Assembly (NCBI GenBank): GCA_900545745.1
Contig: URAD01000030.1
Location: 1 to 15,151, forward strand
Direction of reading: 5' to 3'
Source: an uncultured Collinsella sp.
Lineage (GTDB): Bacteria; Actinomycetota; Coriobacteriia; Coriobacteriales; Coriobacteriaceae
DNA: 15,151 bases
This document shows positions 1 to 5,258 of this stretch, one piece after another (position 1 is the first letter of the stretch; every line of letters begins with the position of its first letter). The notes under the pieces were generated by a model. The model ran no database searches and had not been told where the DNA came from. It worked only from the letters and a program-made list of their open reading frames with translations. The translations under genes were made by a program, and so were the position numbers.

Positions 1-2
1 TA

Positions 3-89
3 CTCGCCGGCATGGCCGCCACCATCAACGAGACTCTCGACGGCGCCGCCCCCACCATCGGCTGGACCCCGAGCCTGAGTGCTCTTTAA
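3..89 (+). CDS. 3' end of an unidentified protein gene (partial)
   Basis: An open frame enters from the left edge and ends at TAA 87-89, giving about 28 C-terminal residues that finish in IGWTPSLSAL. The frame is chosen because its composition looks like normal coding sequence (Ala, Gly and Thr rich, with an Asn-Glu-Thr run). The other two plus frames stop at 78 and near 103 and give Arg/Pro-rich, unnatural translations. Too little is visible to name a family. A long inverted repeat begins 11 nt after the stop and may act as its transcript end. Confidence 0.5.
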   Translation, partial: LAGMAATINETLDGAAPTIGWTPSLSAL

Positions 90-99
90 CCGTCTTCCT

Positions 100-172
100 C
101 TGAGTTGCGGTGAAATAGTTCCTAAATAAGCTGGTAAACGGTATAAACAGGATCTATTCCACCGCAACTTAG
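100..172. repeat. Imperfect inverted repeat with 24-nt arms
   Basis: The left arm starts ctgagttgcggtgaaatag at 100 and runs to 123. The right arm, 149-172, is its reverse complement with three mismatches, one of which would be a G-U pair in RNA. The 25-nt centre (124-148) is AT-rich and contains two related units, ggtaaac and ggtataaac. The right arm is not followed by a T-run, so it is not a standard Rho-independent terminator. It could be a transcript-stabilising hairpin for the gene ending at 89, or a small repeated palindromic element. Confidence 0.6.
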
Positions 173-179
173 AGCCCCG

Positions 180-256
180 CCGGCGTGTAAAAGAAACGAG
201 CCCGCATCCCCGGGGGACACGAGCTCGTAAACAATACGTGGTAGGGGCGGTGGGAC
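180..256 (-). repeat. Truncated duplicate of tRNA-Leu 3' end plus terminator (copy A)
   Basis: This 77-nt stretch matches 376-452 at an offset of 196 nt with seven substitutions. Positions 224-256 are identical to 420-452. Read on the minus strand, copy A begins inside the T-stem (gtcccacc), continues through the 3' acceptor strand and encoded CCA of tRNA-Leu(UAA), and runs into a terminator-like hairpin. The 5' part of the tRNA is absent. The differences lie in the terminator half, so the tRNA part has either been conserved or was copied more recently. Confidence 0.8.
188..227 (-). terminator. Degenerate terminator hairpin, duplicate copy
   Basis: Read on the minus strand, 227-197 folds into a long GC-rich hairpin. 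The outer stem is cgagccc/gagctcg with one mismatch and the inner stem is tccc/ggga. It is followed by the U-rich run ttctttta. It is the paralogue of the terminator at 384-423. Transcripts escaping the first terminator would meet this one. Confidence 0.55.
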
Positions 257-260
257 GTCC

Positions 261-342
261 GCGTATTTGCTGCGCAAATCCGCACCGGCTTCGGCCGCCT
301 GCCGGCGCCCTCGCCGGCTCGCTGCGGACGCTGCGCGTCCGC
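261..342. repeat. Cluster of four perfect short hairpins
   Basis: Four consecutive perfect palindromes lie within about 80 nt. They are atttgc/gcaaat (265-279, loop tgc), cggc/gccg with a UUCG-type loop (286-297), gccggcg/cgccggc (301-318), and gcggacgc/gcgtccgc (324-342, loop tgc). The first and last share the core gctgcgc. The density suggests a REP-like or structured RNA element wedged between the duplicated tRNA tails. I do not recognise the family. Confidence 0.6.
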
Positions 343-361
343 TTGACGCTCGCCCCCTCGC

Positions 362-377
362 GGGTTCGAGTCCCACC
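362..377 (+). repeat. Inverted 16-nt copy of the tRNA-Leu T-arm
   Basis: The stretch gggttcgagtcccacc is the exact reverse complement of 445-460, the T-arm and the start of the acceptor strand of tRNA-Leu. It also forms a 9-bp inverted repeat (370-378) with the truncated tRNA tail at 248-256. No D-arm, anticodon arm or matching 5' acceptor strand lies upstream, so it is a fragment and not a second tRNA gene. Confidence 0.7.
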
Positions 378-452
378 GGCATCTAAAAGAAGCGAGCCCA
401 CATCCCTGGGGAACACGGGCTCGTAAACAATACGTGGTAGGGGCGGTGGGAC
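376..452 (-). repeat. tRNA-Leu 3' end plus terminator (copy B)
   Basis: This is the partner of the repeat at 180-256, overlapping the 3' part of the intact tRNA-Leu gene and its terminator. The 33-nt perfectly conserved part (420-452) covers the T-stem 3' strand, acceptor strand, CCA and the first 15 nt downstream. That is the segment that tRNA-targeting tyrosine recombinases typically use as an attachment core. Confidence 0.8.
384..423 (-). terminator. Rho-independent terminator of tRNA-Leu
   Basis: On the minus strand, 12 nt after the tRNA CCA, the sequence folds with outer stem cgagccc/gggctcg (423-417 with 399-393) and inner stem tccc/ggga. It ends in the U-rich run cttctttta (392-384). 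Position and tail fit a terminator for the tRNA-Leu transcript. Confidence 0.75.
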
Positions 453-519
453 TCGAACCCACAATCCTTGCGGCGAGGGATTTTAAGTCCCCTGCGTATG
501 CCAATTCCGCCACGCCCCC
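435..519 (-). tRNA. tRNA-Leu(UAA)
   Basis: Read on the minus strand, the gene gives a complete type II tRNA. The acceptor strand GGGGGCG (519-513) pairs with CGCCCCU, with a G-U pair at the end. The D-arm is GCG/CGC. The anticodon stem GGGGA/UCCCU carries loop CUUAAAA, so the anticodon is UAA. There is a long variable arm, and T-arm GUGGG-UUCGAGU-CCCAC. The discriminator is A and CCA is encoded (437-435). The long variable arm and UAA anticodon identify it as leucine, reading UUA and UUG. It lies 31 nt after the stop of the minus-strand gene 551-1174 and has its own terminator at 384-423. Confidence 0.95.
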
Positions 520-530
520 GTGAGACTAGA

Positions 531-539
531 AGTCTAGCA
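531..539 (-). promoter_or_regulatory. Possible extended -10 promoter for tRNA-Leu
   Basis: On the minus strand the sequence TGCTAGACT fits an extended -10 element (TGn followed by a TATAAT-like hexamer). It would place transcription start about 5 nt before the mature tRNA. No convincing -35 box is visible. Co-transcription with the upstream gene is the alternative. Confidence 0.3.
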
Positions 540-550
540 CAAGCCGTCCG

Positions 551-1174
551 CTACGCGTTGACGGCCATCGAGTGTTGGCCCGACTTTTCCAAGTACTCGG
601 CATACTTGGCCTCGTCGCCCTTGTTTTGGTATTGCAGGGCCAGCAGGTACTCCAGACGGCAGCGCTTGACCGGGTCGTTGCCGACACCCTCGAGCATGCG
701 CTCCAGCTCGGGAATGTCGTTGTGGCGCTTGAGGATCATCGTGTCGTACATCAGCTGGCACTCGTGCGCAACTGCCTCGGCCTGACCGCCCTCAAAGCCC
801 TTGATCTCGTGCAGCAGCTCTTTGGACTTTTTGCGGTCCTCCTGGCCAACGTAGTAGTTAAAGGCCTTAATGACCAGGTCGACGCGTTGCATCTTGGGCA
901 GGTTGAGTCCCAGCAGCAGGTCGAACATCTCGCTGGCGCGCTCGTGGTCCTCGCGCAGCAGATAGGAGTTCAGGCGCAGGTAGTCGCGGTTATAGCGCGG
1001 GTACAGCATGCTGGTGAGTTTGGCGTCGAGCAAACGATCGAACTCGTCCCACTGCTTGGCAGCCATAAGCTGCTGCAAGCGCTTGAACGTGGTGCGTTTT
1101 TTGACGCTAAAGAACACCGACACGGCGATGCAGATGATAACGACGGCGGTCCAGAGGGTGCGGGAATCGGGCAT
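551..1174 (-). CDS. Membrane-anchored helical (TPR-like) repeat protein
   Basis: The product has 207 residues. Residues 8-23 (WTAVVIICIAVSVFFS) form one hydrophobic helix followed by basic KKR, predicting an N-in, single-pass anchor with a cytoplasmic body. The rest is amphipathic helical sequence rich in Leu, Glu and Lys. The C-terminal part, with LEYLLALQYQNKGDEAKYAEYLEKSG near residues 174-199, has the spacing of a tetratricopeptide repeat. No catalytic motif is seen. The start is supported by AAGGA about 7 nt upstream of the ATG. A perfect TATAAT lies 56-61 nt upstream. TPR-type proteins commonly scaffold complexes, but the partner cannot be read from this context. The family is not recognised beyond this fold guess. 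Confidence 0.8.
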   Translation of the reverse strand: MPDSRTLWTAVVIICIAVSVFFSVKKRTTFKRLQQLMAAKQWDEFDRLLDAKLTSMLYPRYNRDYLRLNSYLLREDHERASEMFDLLLGLNLPKMQRVDLVIKAFNYYVGQEDRKKSKELLHEIKGFEGGQAEAVAHECQLMYDTMILKRHNDIPELERMLEGVGNDPVKRCRLEYLLALQYQNKGDEAKYAEYLEKSGQHSMAVNA

Positions 1175-1229
1175 ATTGGGGTCCTTAGTCGCTCATAAAG
1201 CGAGCGGTATGACAACACGTACTAGATGT

Positions 1230-1235
1230 ATTATA
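1230..1235 (-). promoter_or_regulatory. -10 box for the 551-1174 gene
   Basis: The minus strand reads TATAAT exactly, 56 nt upstream of the start codon. No good -35 hexamer stands 16-18 nt further upstream. The implied leader of about 50 nt contains a small cgctc/gagcg hairpin. Confidence 0.45.
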
Positions 1236-1337
1236 CGCAGCGCGCAAGCAAACTGGCATAAAAGTGCATCGAGGCCGAGCGCCATCGCTCGCTGCGGTAC
1301 ACTTACCTAAAGTAAACCATGAAGGGAGATATTACCT

Positions 1338-1625
1338 ATGAAGAAGATCGTTTTGGCTTGCGGTGCTGGCGCTGCTACTTCCACGCTCGTTGCCCAGAAG
1401 GTCGCTACCATGCTCGACGCCAACGGTTATGCCGGCAAGTATGAGATCGTGCAGTGCGCCATCTCCGAGGCCAAGGACGCTTGCGACGAGGGCGCCGACC
1501 TGCTGATCGCCACCACCGTTGCCCCCGAGGGCCTCACCTGCCCGTACGTGAGCGGCGTGCCCTTCATGACCGGCATGAACCGCGTCGCTGCCGAGAAGGC
1601 CGTTCTCGACGTTATGGCTCAGTAG
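1338..1625 (+). CDS. gatB: PTS galactitol-type IIB component
   Basis: The product has 95 residues, the usual length for a free-standing galactitol-family IIB protein. It begins MKKIVLACGAGAATSTL; Cys8 in the loop CGAGAATST is the expected phosphocysteine, which receives phosphate from IIA and passes it to the sugar bound by IIC. A Rossmann-like alternating pattern follows (DLLIATTVAP, YVSGVPFMTGMN). The ribosome site AAGGGAG lies 10 nt upstream. The gatB symbol is by family resemblance only; substrate specificity cannot be assigned. No IIA or IIC gene is in the window, and the next gene is a VOC protein, so this IIB is an orphan here and must work with components elsewhere or serve a regulatory role. 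Confidence 0.85.
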   Translation: MKKIVLACGAGAATSTLVAQKVATMLDANGYAGKYEIVQCAISEAKDACDEGADLLIATTVAPEGLTCPYVSGVPFMTGMNRVAAEKAVLDVMAQ

Positions 1626-1636
1626 GCGCTGCCTGT

Positions 1637-2011
1637 ATGAATGAGCAGAACGCCAATCCGGTCGAGCTCTTTGGCATGCGCGTTGCCCATGTGGGCATTA
1701 ACGCCACTGACCCGGCAGATGCCTTGGAGATCGCGGAGCTGTTCTCGACGATGATGGGCCTGCCCGTTATCGAGACCCCCGTTTCGTACTTTAATGATTC
1801 GCTGGTCGAGATCATGAAGCAGAACGGTCGTGGCACCAAGGGCCACATCGGCTTTGCCGTTAACGACATCGATGCAGCTGAGAAGTGGTTTGCCGAGCGC
1901 GGGCTCGAGGTCAACGAGGAGTCGCGCGCGCTGCTGCCCGACGGCGGCACCAAGCTCGTGTACTTTAAGCGCGAGTTCGCCGGTTTCGCCGTGCACCTGT
2001 GCCGCGAATAG
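1637..2011 (+). CDS. VOC-fold (glyoxalase/bleomycin resistance superfamily) protein
   Basis: The product has 124 residues. It starts at ATG 1637, 11 nt after the gatB-like stop, with a weak ribosome site, suggesting translational coupling. The pattern is a single VOC module pair: RVAHVGINATDP with His18 on strand 1, an EIAELFSTMMGLPV helix, KGHIGFAVNDIDAAEKWFAERG with His70, and FAGFAVHLCRE at the end. His18 and His70 sit where VOC metal ligands usually fall. From memory, the sequence resembles the C-terminal extension found on some KDPG/KHG aldolases of Gram-positive bacteria (AHVGIN start, NDVD core, GFAIHL end) more than classical glyoxalase I. With gatB next door, a role in sugar-acid or hexitol catabolism is possible but is inference. 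Confidence 0.8.
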   Translation: MNEQNANPVELFGMRVAHVGINATDPADALEIAELFSTMMGLPVIETPVSYFNDSLVEIMKQNGRGTKGHIGFAVNDIDAAEKWFAERGLEVNEESRALLPDGGTKLVYFKREFAGFAVHLCRE

Positions 2012-2035
2012 CGCACAAGCTGCCATAGCTAGCAA

Positions 2036-2071
2036 AAAGGGATAGGGCCGTGTGGCCCTATCCCTTTATTT
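2036..2071. terminator. Perfect 14-bp bidirectional terminator
   Basis: The stem is aaagggatagggcc/ggccctatcccttt around a 4-nt gtgt loop, with T-runs on both strands (tttattt on plus; the minus copy ends in cttttt). It lies between the convergent VOC gene (stop 2011) and the sensor-kinase gene (stop 2087) and can serve both. Confidence 0.9.
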
Positions 2072-2086
2072 ATGCCGAGGGGCTTC

Positions 2087-3382
2087 CTAGCGCGGCAGGC
2101 GAATCGTAAAGCGGCTGCCGACGCCCTCGACCGAGGTCACGCCGATGACGCCGCCATGGCTATCGACGATCCACTTGGCAATGGCAAGCCCCAGACCCGA
2201 GCCCTGCGCGCCGGCATCGCGTGCGTTGTCGGCGCGGTAGAACCGTTCAAACGCGTGAGCTGCGGATTCCTGGTTCATGCCGATGCCCTCGTCCTCAACA
2301 CTTATGTCGATCGTGCCCGCGCCCGCATCCGGCGTTATGCCAAATGTGACGGTCGTTCCCGCATCCGAGTACTTGGCGGCGTTTTGCACGATCACGCGCA
2401 GAGCCTGCTTCACGAGCGCCACGTCAACGGGCGCGTCGCAGCGCGGGTCGCTGACAAGTGCAGCGTCAAAGGCCAGCCGATATGTGTGCTCGGTATCGAT
2501 CATCTGCGATTCCTCGCATACCTCGTCGACCAGTGCGGCCAGGTTGGTATCCGCACGCCGCAGGACCGTGCGTCCGGCATCGCCGCGCGCCAAAAACAGC
2601 AGCTGCTCCACGAGCTCCTGCATGTGCTCGCTTTCGGCCTTGAGGGACGCGATGGATTCTGCCAGCACGTTCGGGTCGTCTTTGCCCCAGCGGTCGAGCA
2701 TGTTTACGTAGCCCTGAATCACCGCGATGGGCGTGCGCAGCTCGTGGCTCGCATCGTTGACAAAGCGCATCTGCTGCAGCTTGGCCTCTTGCATCTGGCG
2801 CAGCAGGCGGTTGAGTGCGACCTCGATGCTTGCCAGGTCGGCGTCGCCGGTGGTGACGCTCGGCGAGTCGACGCTTGCGCGCTCGATGGCCTGCTCCAGC
2901 GTTTCCATCTTGCCGCCGGAGAGCTGCATGCGGCCGAGTTCGTCCACGCGCAGGGCCAGATCGTTGAGCGGCGCCATGGTGCGGCGCACGCGGCGGGCGC
3001 CGCCGAGCATGTTGAGCACGCTGATGACCTGCCAACCCACAACGACAAGGTAGAGAGGCCATAGCGCGACGAGGTCCTGCGCGAGGGGGAAGGTCTTGGT
3101 GGTACGCGCAAGCTCGACGGTATAGGTGAGCGTTGTCAGGTCCCAGCCGCGCGCAGGCGCCAGTGACATGCCGTGAACGGCGGCGCCGGGGATCCATCCT
3201 GCGGTAAACGCGCCGTCAGGTAGCGTTTGGTTGTATCCATAGACGAGGATCGCCGCCGCAATAACCAACAGCAACAGATCGAGCCAGACATAGCTCATCA
3301 GACGGCGCCACATATAGCTCCAGTTGATGGCGCGGGCGATGGAGGTGACGCGCTTGGCCTCGGCGTTACGCACGGCAGACAT
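2087..3382 (-). CDS. Sensor histidine kinase of the DUF4342-linked operon
   Basis: The product has 431 residues if translation starts at ATG 3382, overlapping the response-regulator gene by 17 nt, typical of coupled pairs. A longer in-frame extension exists, but it would be the regulator's shadow frame and has an unnatural composition. Domains: transmembrane helix about 31-50, an extracytoplasmic loop of about 58 residues, transmembrane helix 109-126, a HAMP-like linker about 127-205, a HisKA domain with phosphoacceptor His213 in ASHELRTPIA, and an HATPase_c domain with Asn334 (VQNAAKY), DEGIG at 364-368, FERFYRAD and GSGLGLAIAK. All catalytic boxes look intact. It should phosphorylate the neighbouring regulator in response to an envelope or extracellular signal. 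The periplasmic-type loop is short, and no ligand domain is recognised. Confidence 0.92.
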   Translation of the reverse strand: MSAVRNAEAKRVTSIARAINWSYMWRRLMSYVWLDLLLLVIAAAILVYGYNQTLPDGAFTAGWIPGAAVHGMSLAPARGWDLTTLTYTVELARTTKTFPLAQDLVALWPLYLVVVGWQVISVLNMLGGARRVRRTMAPLNDLALRVDELGRMQLSGGKMETLEQAIERASVDSPSVTTGDADLASIEVALNRLLRQMQEAKLQQMRFVNDASHELRTPIAVIQGYVNMLDRWGKDDPNVLAESIASLKAESEHMQELVEQLLFLARGDAGRTVLRRADTNLAALVDEVCEESQMIDTEHTYRLAFDAALVSDPRCDAPVDVALVKQALRVIVQNAAKYSDAGTTVTFGITPDAGAGTIDISVEDEGIGMNQESAAHAFERFYRADNARDAGAQGSGLGLAIAKWIVDSHGGVIGVTSVEGVGSRFTIRLPR

Positions 3383-4142
3383 AGCCCACCCCGCGCACGG
3401 TCTGGATGATGCGGGCGCCGCCGGCGTCCTCGATCTTGGCGCGCAGGTGCGCGATGTGCACGTCGACGTTGTTGGTGTCGCCCACGTATTCGTAGCCCAG
3501 CGCCTCGTGCGCGATGCGCTCGCGCGTGAGCACGGTCTCGGCGTGCGCCATAAGCAGGGCGAGGACGTCGAACTCGCGGGCCGTGAGCGCGATGGGCGAG
3601 CCGCCGACCGTGACTTCGCGGCGGTCGGGGTCGAGCACAACTGATCCCACGGCGAGCATGGCGGGGGAGGGCAAGGCGGAAGCTCGAGTCGAGTCGCTGA
3701 CCGGGGGTATTGCAGCGGCGTCTCCGCCCGCGCCGGCCGCCATGCCCGTCTCGGCGCCGGCGCCGGAAGCCGCCCGCACGGCCTCCGAGCGCTTCAGCGC
3801 CACGCGGATCCGTGCGAACAGCTCCTCAATCGCAAACGGCTTGGTCAGGTAATCGTCGGCGCCGGCATCGAGCCCGGCCACCTTGTCCATCACGGCATCG
3901 CGCGCGGTGACCATGATCACCGGTACATCCTTGTGCTTGCGGACGCGTCGCAGCACCTCCATGCCGTTGAGCTGCGGCAACAGCACATCGAGCAGAATCA
4001 GATCGTAGTTGCGCTCCAGCGCCAGGTCCACGGCGGTGCGGCCGTCGGCGGCGTGCTCCACCTGGTAGCCCTCGTGCTCCAGCTCGAGCGTCACAAAGCG
4101 GGCGATTTTCTCCTCGTCCTCTACGATCAGGATCCGTGCCAT
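3366..4142 (-). CDS. OmpR/PhoB-family response regulator
   Basis: The product has 258 residues. The receiver domain occupies 1-118, with acidic Glu8/Asp9, phosphoacceptor Asp52 (LILLDVLLP), Thr79 and Lys101 (TKPF). The C-terminal winged helix, about 165-256, contains LTAREFDVLALLMAHAETVL, NVDVHIAHLRAKI and TVRGVGYVCRA, marking it as OmpR/PhoB type. The linker (about 121-165) is unusually long and rich in Ala, Gly and Ser, with AGAGAETGMAAGAGGDAAA-type sequence; close relatives usually have about 10-20 residues here. The start ATG is 18 nt downstream of the DUF4342 gene with a G-rich ribosome site. It is the partner of the overlapping kinase. Targets are unknown; autoregulation of the operon promoter is common in the family. 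Confidence 0.93.
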   Translation of the reverse strand: MARILIVEDEEKIARFVTLELEHEGYQVEHAADGRTAVDLALERNYDLILLDVLLPQLNGMEVLRRVRKHKDVPVIMVTARDAVMDKVAGLDAGADDYLTKPFAIEELFARIRVALKRSEAVRAASGAGAETGMAAGAGGDAAAIPPVSDSTRASALPSPAMLAVGSVVLDPDRREVTVGGSPIALTAREFDVLALLMAHAETVLTRERIAHEALGYEYVGDTNNVDVHIAHLRAKIEDAGGARIIQTVRGVGYVCRA

Positions 4143-4160
4143 GCGTGCCCCCGTCTGCGA

Positions 4161-4703
4161 TTACTTGTCGTCGTTGAGATTTTGCTTGATGTCGTCCGCG
4201 GCATCGGCAGCGTGATTCATAAGGTTGTTGATGCTGCCGGGTACGTCGCCGTCGCTATCGATGCGGTAACGCATGCCAAAGAACAGGCCAATCAGCATCA
4301 GCCATATCGTGGCGCCCCAGGCAAACAGCGCGACGATGGGGATCAGGATGGGAATGTTGAGGATGATCGCGTCGCGGCGCGTGGCGATAAACTTGGTGTC
4401 CAGGCTCAGGCGGAAGAGCTTTTTGAGGTACTCCCACACGCTGTCCATCTTCTTGGAGAAGTCGGTCTTTTCGCTCGACTTCTCGTAGGCGGCCTGCGCG
4501 GCGACCATCTCGGCTGAGGGCTCATCGACTGGCGCGGACTCGGTGGCGGCGTGCGCCGACGTGGTCTGGGTCTTGCCCTGCGACTCGAGCCAAATGATGG
4601 CATCCAAGACGTTGCCGTCGGCGGCGTCGAGCGCGGCCTTGGCATCGGTGTAGCTCACGTTGCACTTGGTGCGGATGGTTTCAACTTTTTCGAGGTCGTC
4701 CAT
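4161..4703 (-). CDS. UBA-like / DUF4342 membrane protein
   Basis: The product has 180 residues. Residues 5-42 (VETIRTKCNVSYTDAKAALD, then DGNVLDAIIWLESQG) match the UBA-like three-helix pattern also found at the start of elongation factor Ts. A polar linker (43-85) follows. Residues 86-150 match the DUF4342 pattern: an amphipathic KMDSVWEYLKKLF, then a hydrophobic stretch IILNIPILIPIVALFAWGATIWLMLIGLFFG (113-143) that probably forms a membrane hairpin. The acidic tail is DDIKQNLNDDK. The ribosome site AAAGGA is well placed. It is first in the operon with the response regulator and kinase, 18 nt upstream of the regulator. DUF4342 has no established biochemical role. Linkage to a two-component system suggests it is a target or an accessory sensor at the membrane. 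Confidence 0.88.
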   Translation of the reverse strand: MDDLEKVETIRTKCNVSYTDAKAALDAADGNVLDAIIWLESQGKTQTTSAHAATESAPVDEPSAEMVAAQAAYEKSSEKTDFSKKMDSVWEYLKKLFRLSLDTKFIATRRDAIILNIPILIPIVALFAWGATIWLMLIGLFFGMRYRIDSDGDVPGSINNLMNHAADAADDIKQNLNDDK

Positions 4704-4734
4704 GACCTGTTCCTTTCGTTCGATGGGCGCGACG

Positions 4735-4751
4735 CCGGGCGATCTGCCCGG
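4735..4751 (-). other. Leader hairpin upstream of the DUF4342 operon
   Basis: A 6-bp GC stem ccgggc/gcccgg with a 5-nt loop lies in the roughly 105-nt leader predicted from the promoter at 4818-4845. It is not followed by U residues, so it is not a terminator. It may only stabilise the leader. Confidence 0.35.
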
Positions 4752-4817
4752 GCGCGAGCGTTGCGTTCGGCGACCTGCGTGGCGCCGCCCCGCCCTTGGT
4801 CGAACTCTATAGTGCAG

Positions 4818-4845
4818 GTTATAGATTAAGCGATTCTTGAGCCAA
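4818..4845 (-). promoter_or_regulatory. Sigma70-type promoter for the DUF4342-RR-HK operon
   Basis: On the minus strand, TTGGCT (4845-4840) and TATAAC (4823-4818) are separated by 16 nt. They match the consensus at 4/6 and 5/6 positions. The surrounding AT-rich patch is unusual in this GC-rich DNA. The transcript would have a leader of about 105 nt. Confidence 0.5.
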
Positions 4846-4913
4846 GATTAATGTTGGATGAGTTTTTGGGTGGCGGTGGGGAAGGGAGAGATGCCTTTCT
4901 GGATAGCTAGCAG

Positions 4914-5097
4914 CGAGGTCTAATACTTTTCCCGAGAAGTGAACGAGCTAAAACGGACCCCCGAAGCATCGACACTTTAAAGGTGTCGTTTCCTGCGGTT
5001 TCAATGCTGAAATCCCACGATTTTGCCGCCGAAAAATGCGGCTGTTTCAGGGGCTCAAAAACAGCCGTTCACTTCTCGGGAAAAGAATTAGACCTCG
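4914..5097. mobile_element. MITE-like element with 32-bp terminal inverted repeats
   Basis: Arm 1 (4914-4945) starts cgaggtctaatacttttccc. Arm 2 (5066-5097) is its exact reverse complement except for one base (31 of 32). Homology stops sharply outside both arms. The 120-nt interior holds further palindromes: cgacac/gtgtcg near 4970-4988 and cggctgttt/aaacagccg near 5039-5067, which abuts arm 2. There is no transposase frame. The length and long near-perfect terminal repeats fit a miniature inverted-repeat element moved in trans, or a long hairpin RNA locus. No convincing target duplication is seen. The family is not recognised, and the copy number cannot be judged from one window. Confidence 0.65.
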
Positions 5098-5194
5098 ACA
5101 GCGGGGGGATGGGGTGCCGGTGCAAAACGGCGTCAAGGGTTGGTCGAGCAGGCGGTTTCTCCATTGATGTCCGCACGGCATGTGACACTTACCC

Positions 5195-5220
5195 TGCCGC
5201 CCCGCTCTGCCGCGGCGGCA
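5195..5220 (+). other. Hairpin in the leader of the small membrane gene
   Basis: The stem tgccgcc/ggcggca (7 bp) has a 12-nt loop and ends 39 nt before the start codon of the 79-residue gene, ahead of its AAGGAG ribosome site. It could modulate translation or message stability. No terminator tail follows. Confidence 0.35.
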
Positions 5221-5258
5221 TGCGTCTGAACAATGACCCTCTAAGGAGTTCGATACCG

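Larger units (their letters stand above)
90..434. other. Non-coding region between the partial gene and tRNA-Leu
   Basis: This stretch has no credible protein gene; the open frames crossing it read through tRNA and hairpin sequence. From left to right it holds a 73-bp imperfect inverted repeat (100-172), a degenerate copy of the tRNA-Leu tail plus terminator (180-256), a cluster of GC-rich hairpins (261-342), an inverted 16-nt copy of the tRNA-Leu T-arm (362-377), and the functional tRNA-Leu terminator (384-423). Each is described separately. Confidence 0.7.
4704..5258. other. Non-coding divergent region carrying a MITE-like element
   Basis: This 555-nt gap separates the minus-strand DUF4342 operon from the plus-strand small membrane gene. 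It contains the operon leader and promoter (4704-4845), a featureless stretch (4846-4913), a 184-bp element bounded by 32-bp inverted repeats (4914-5097), and the leader of the 79-residue gene with a 7-bp hairpin (5195-5220). A frame open from 4983 runs into the downstream gene but reads through the repeat and has no ribosome site, so it is not credited. Confidence 0.65.

Noticed and set aside
238..383. A second tRNA gene, suggested by T-arm sequences on both strands
   Set aside because: Only 3' tRNA pieces are present. No D-arm, anticodon arm or matching 5' acceptor strand can be found on either strand.
122..513. Open frames on the minus strand across the tRNA region
   Set aside because: They read through the tRNA-Leu gene, its terminators and the hairpin cluster. 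The peptide pattern (SSPTAP, WDSNPR) is the usual artefact of translating tRNA T-arms.
2072..3064. A 330-residue plus-strand open frame opposite the sensor kinase
   Set aside because: It is the antisense shadow of a kinase with all catalytic boxes intact; it has no ribosome site and a His/Arg/Ala-skewed composition.
4983..5258. N-terminal extension of the 79-residue membrane protein
   Set aside because: The extension reads through the repeat element and has no ribosome site, while a clear AAGGAG sits before ATG 5259.
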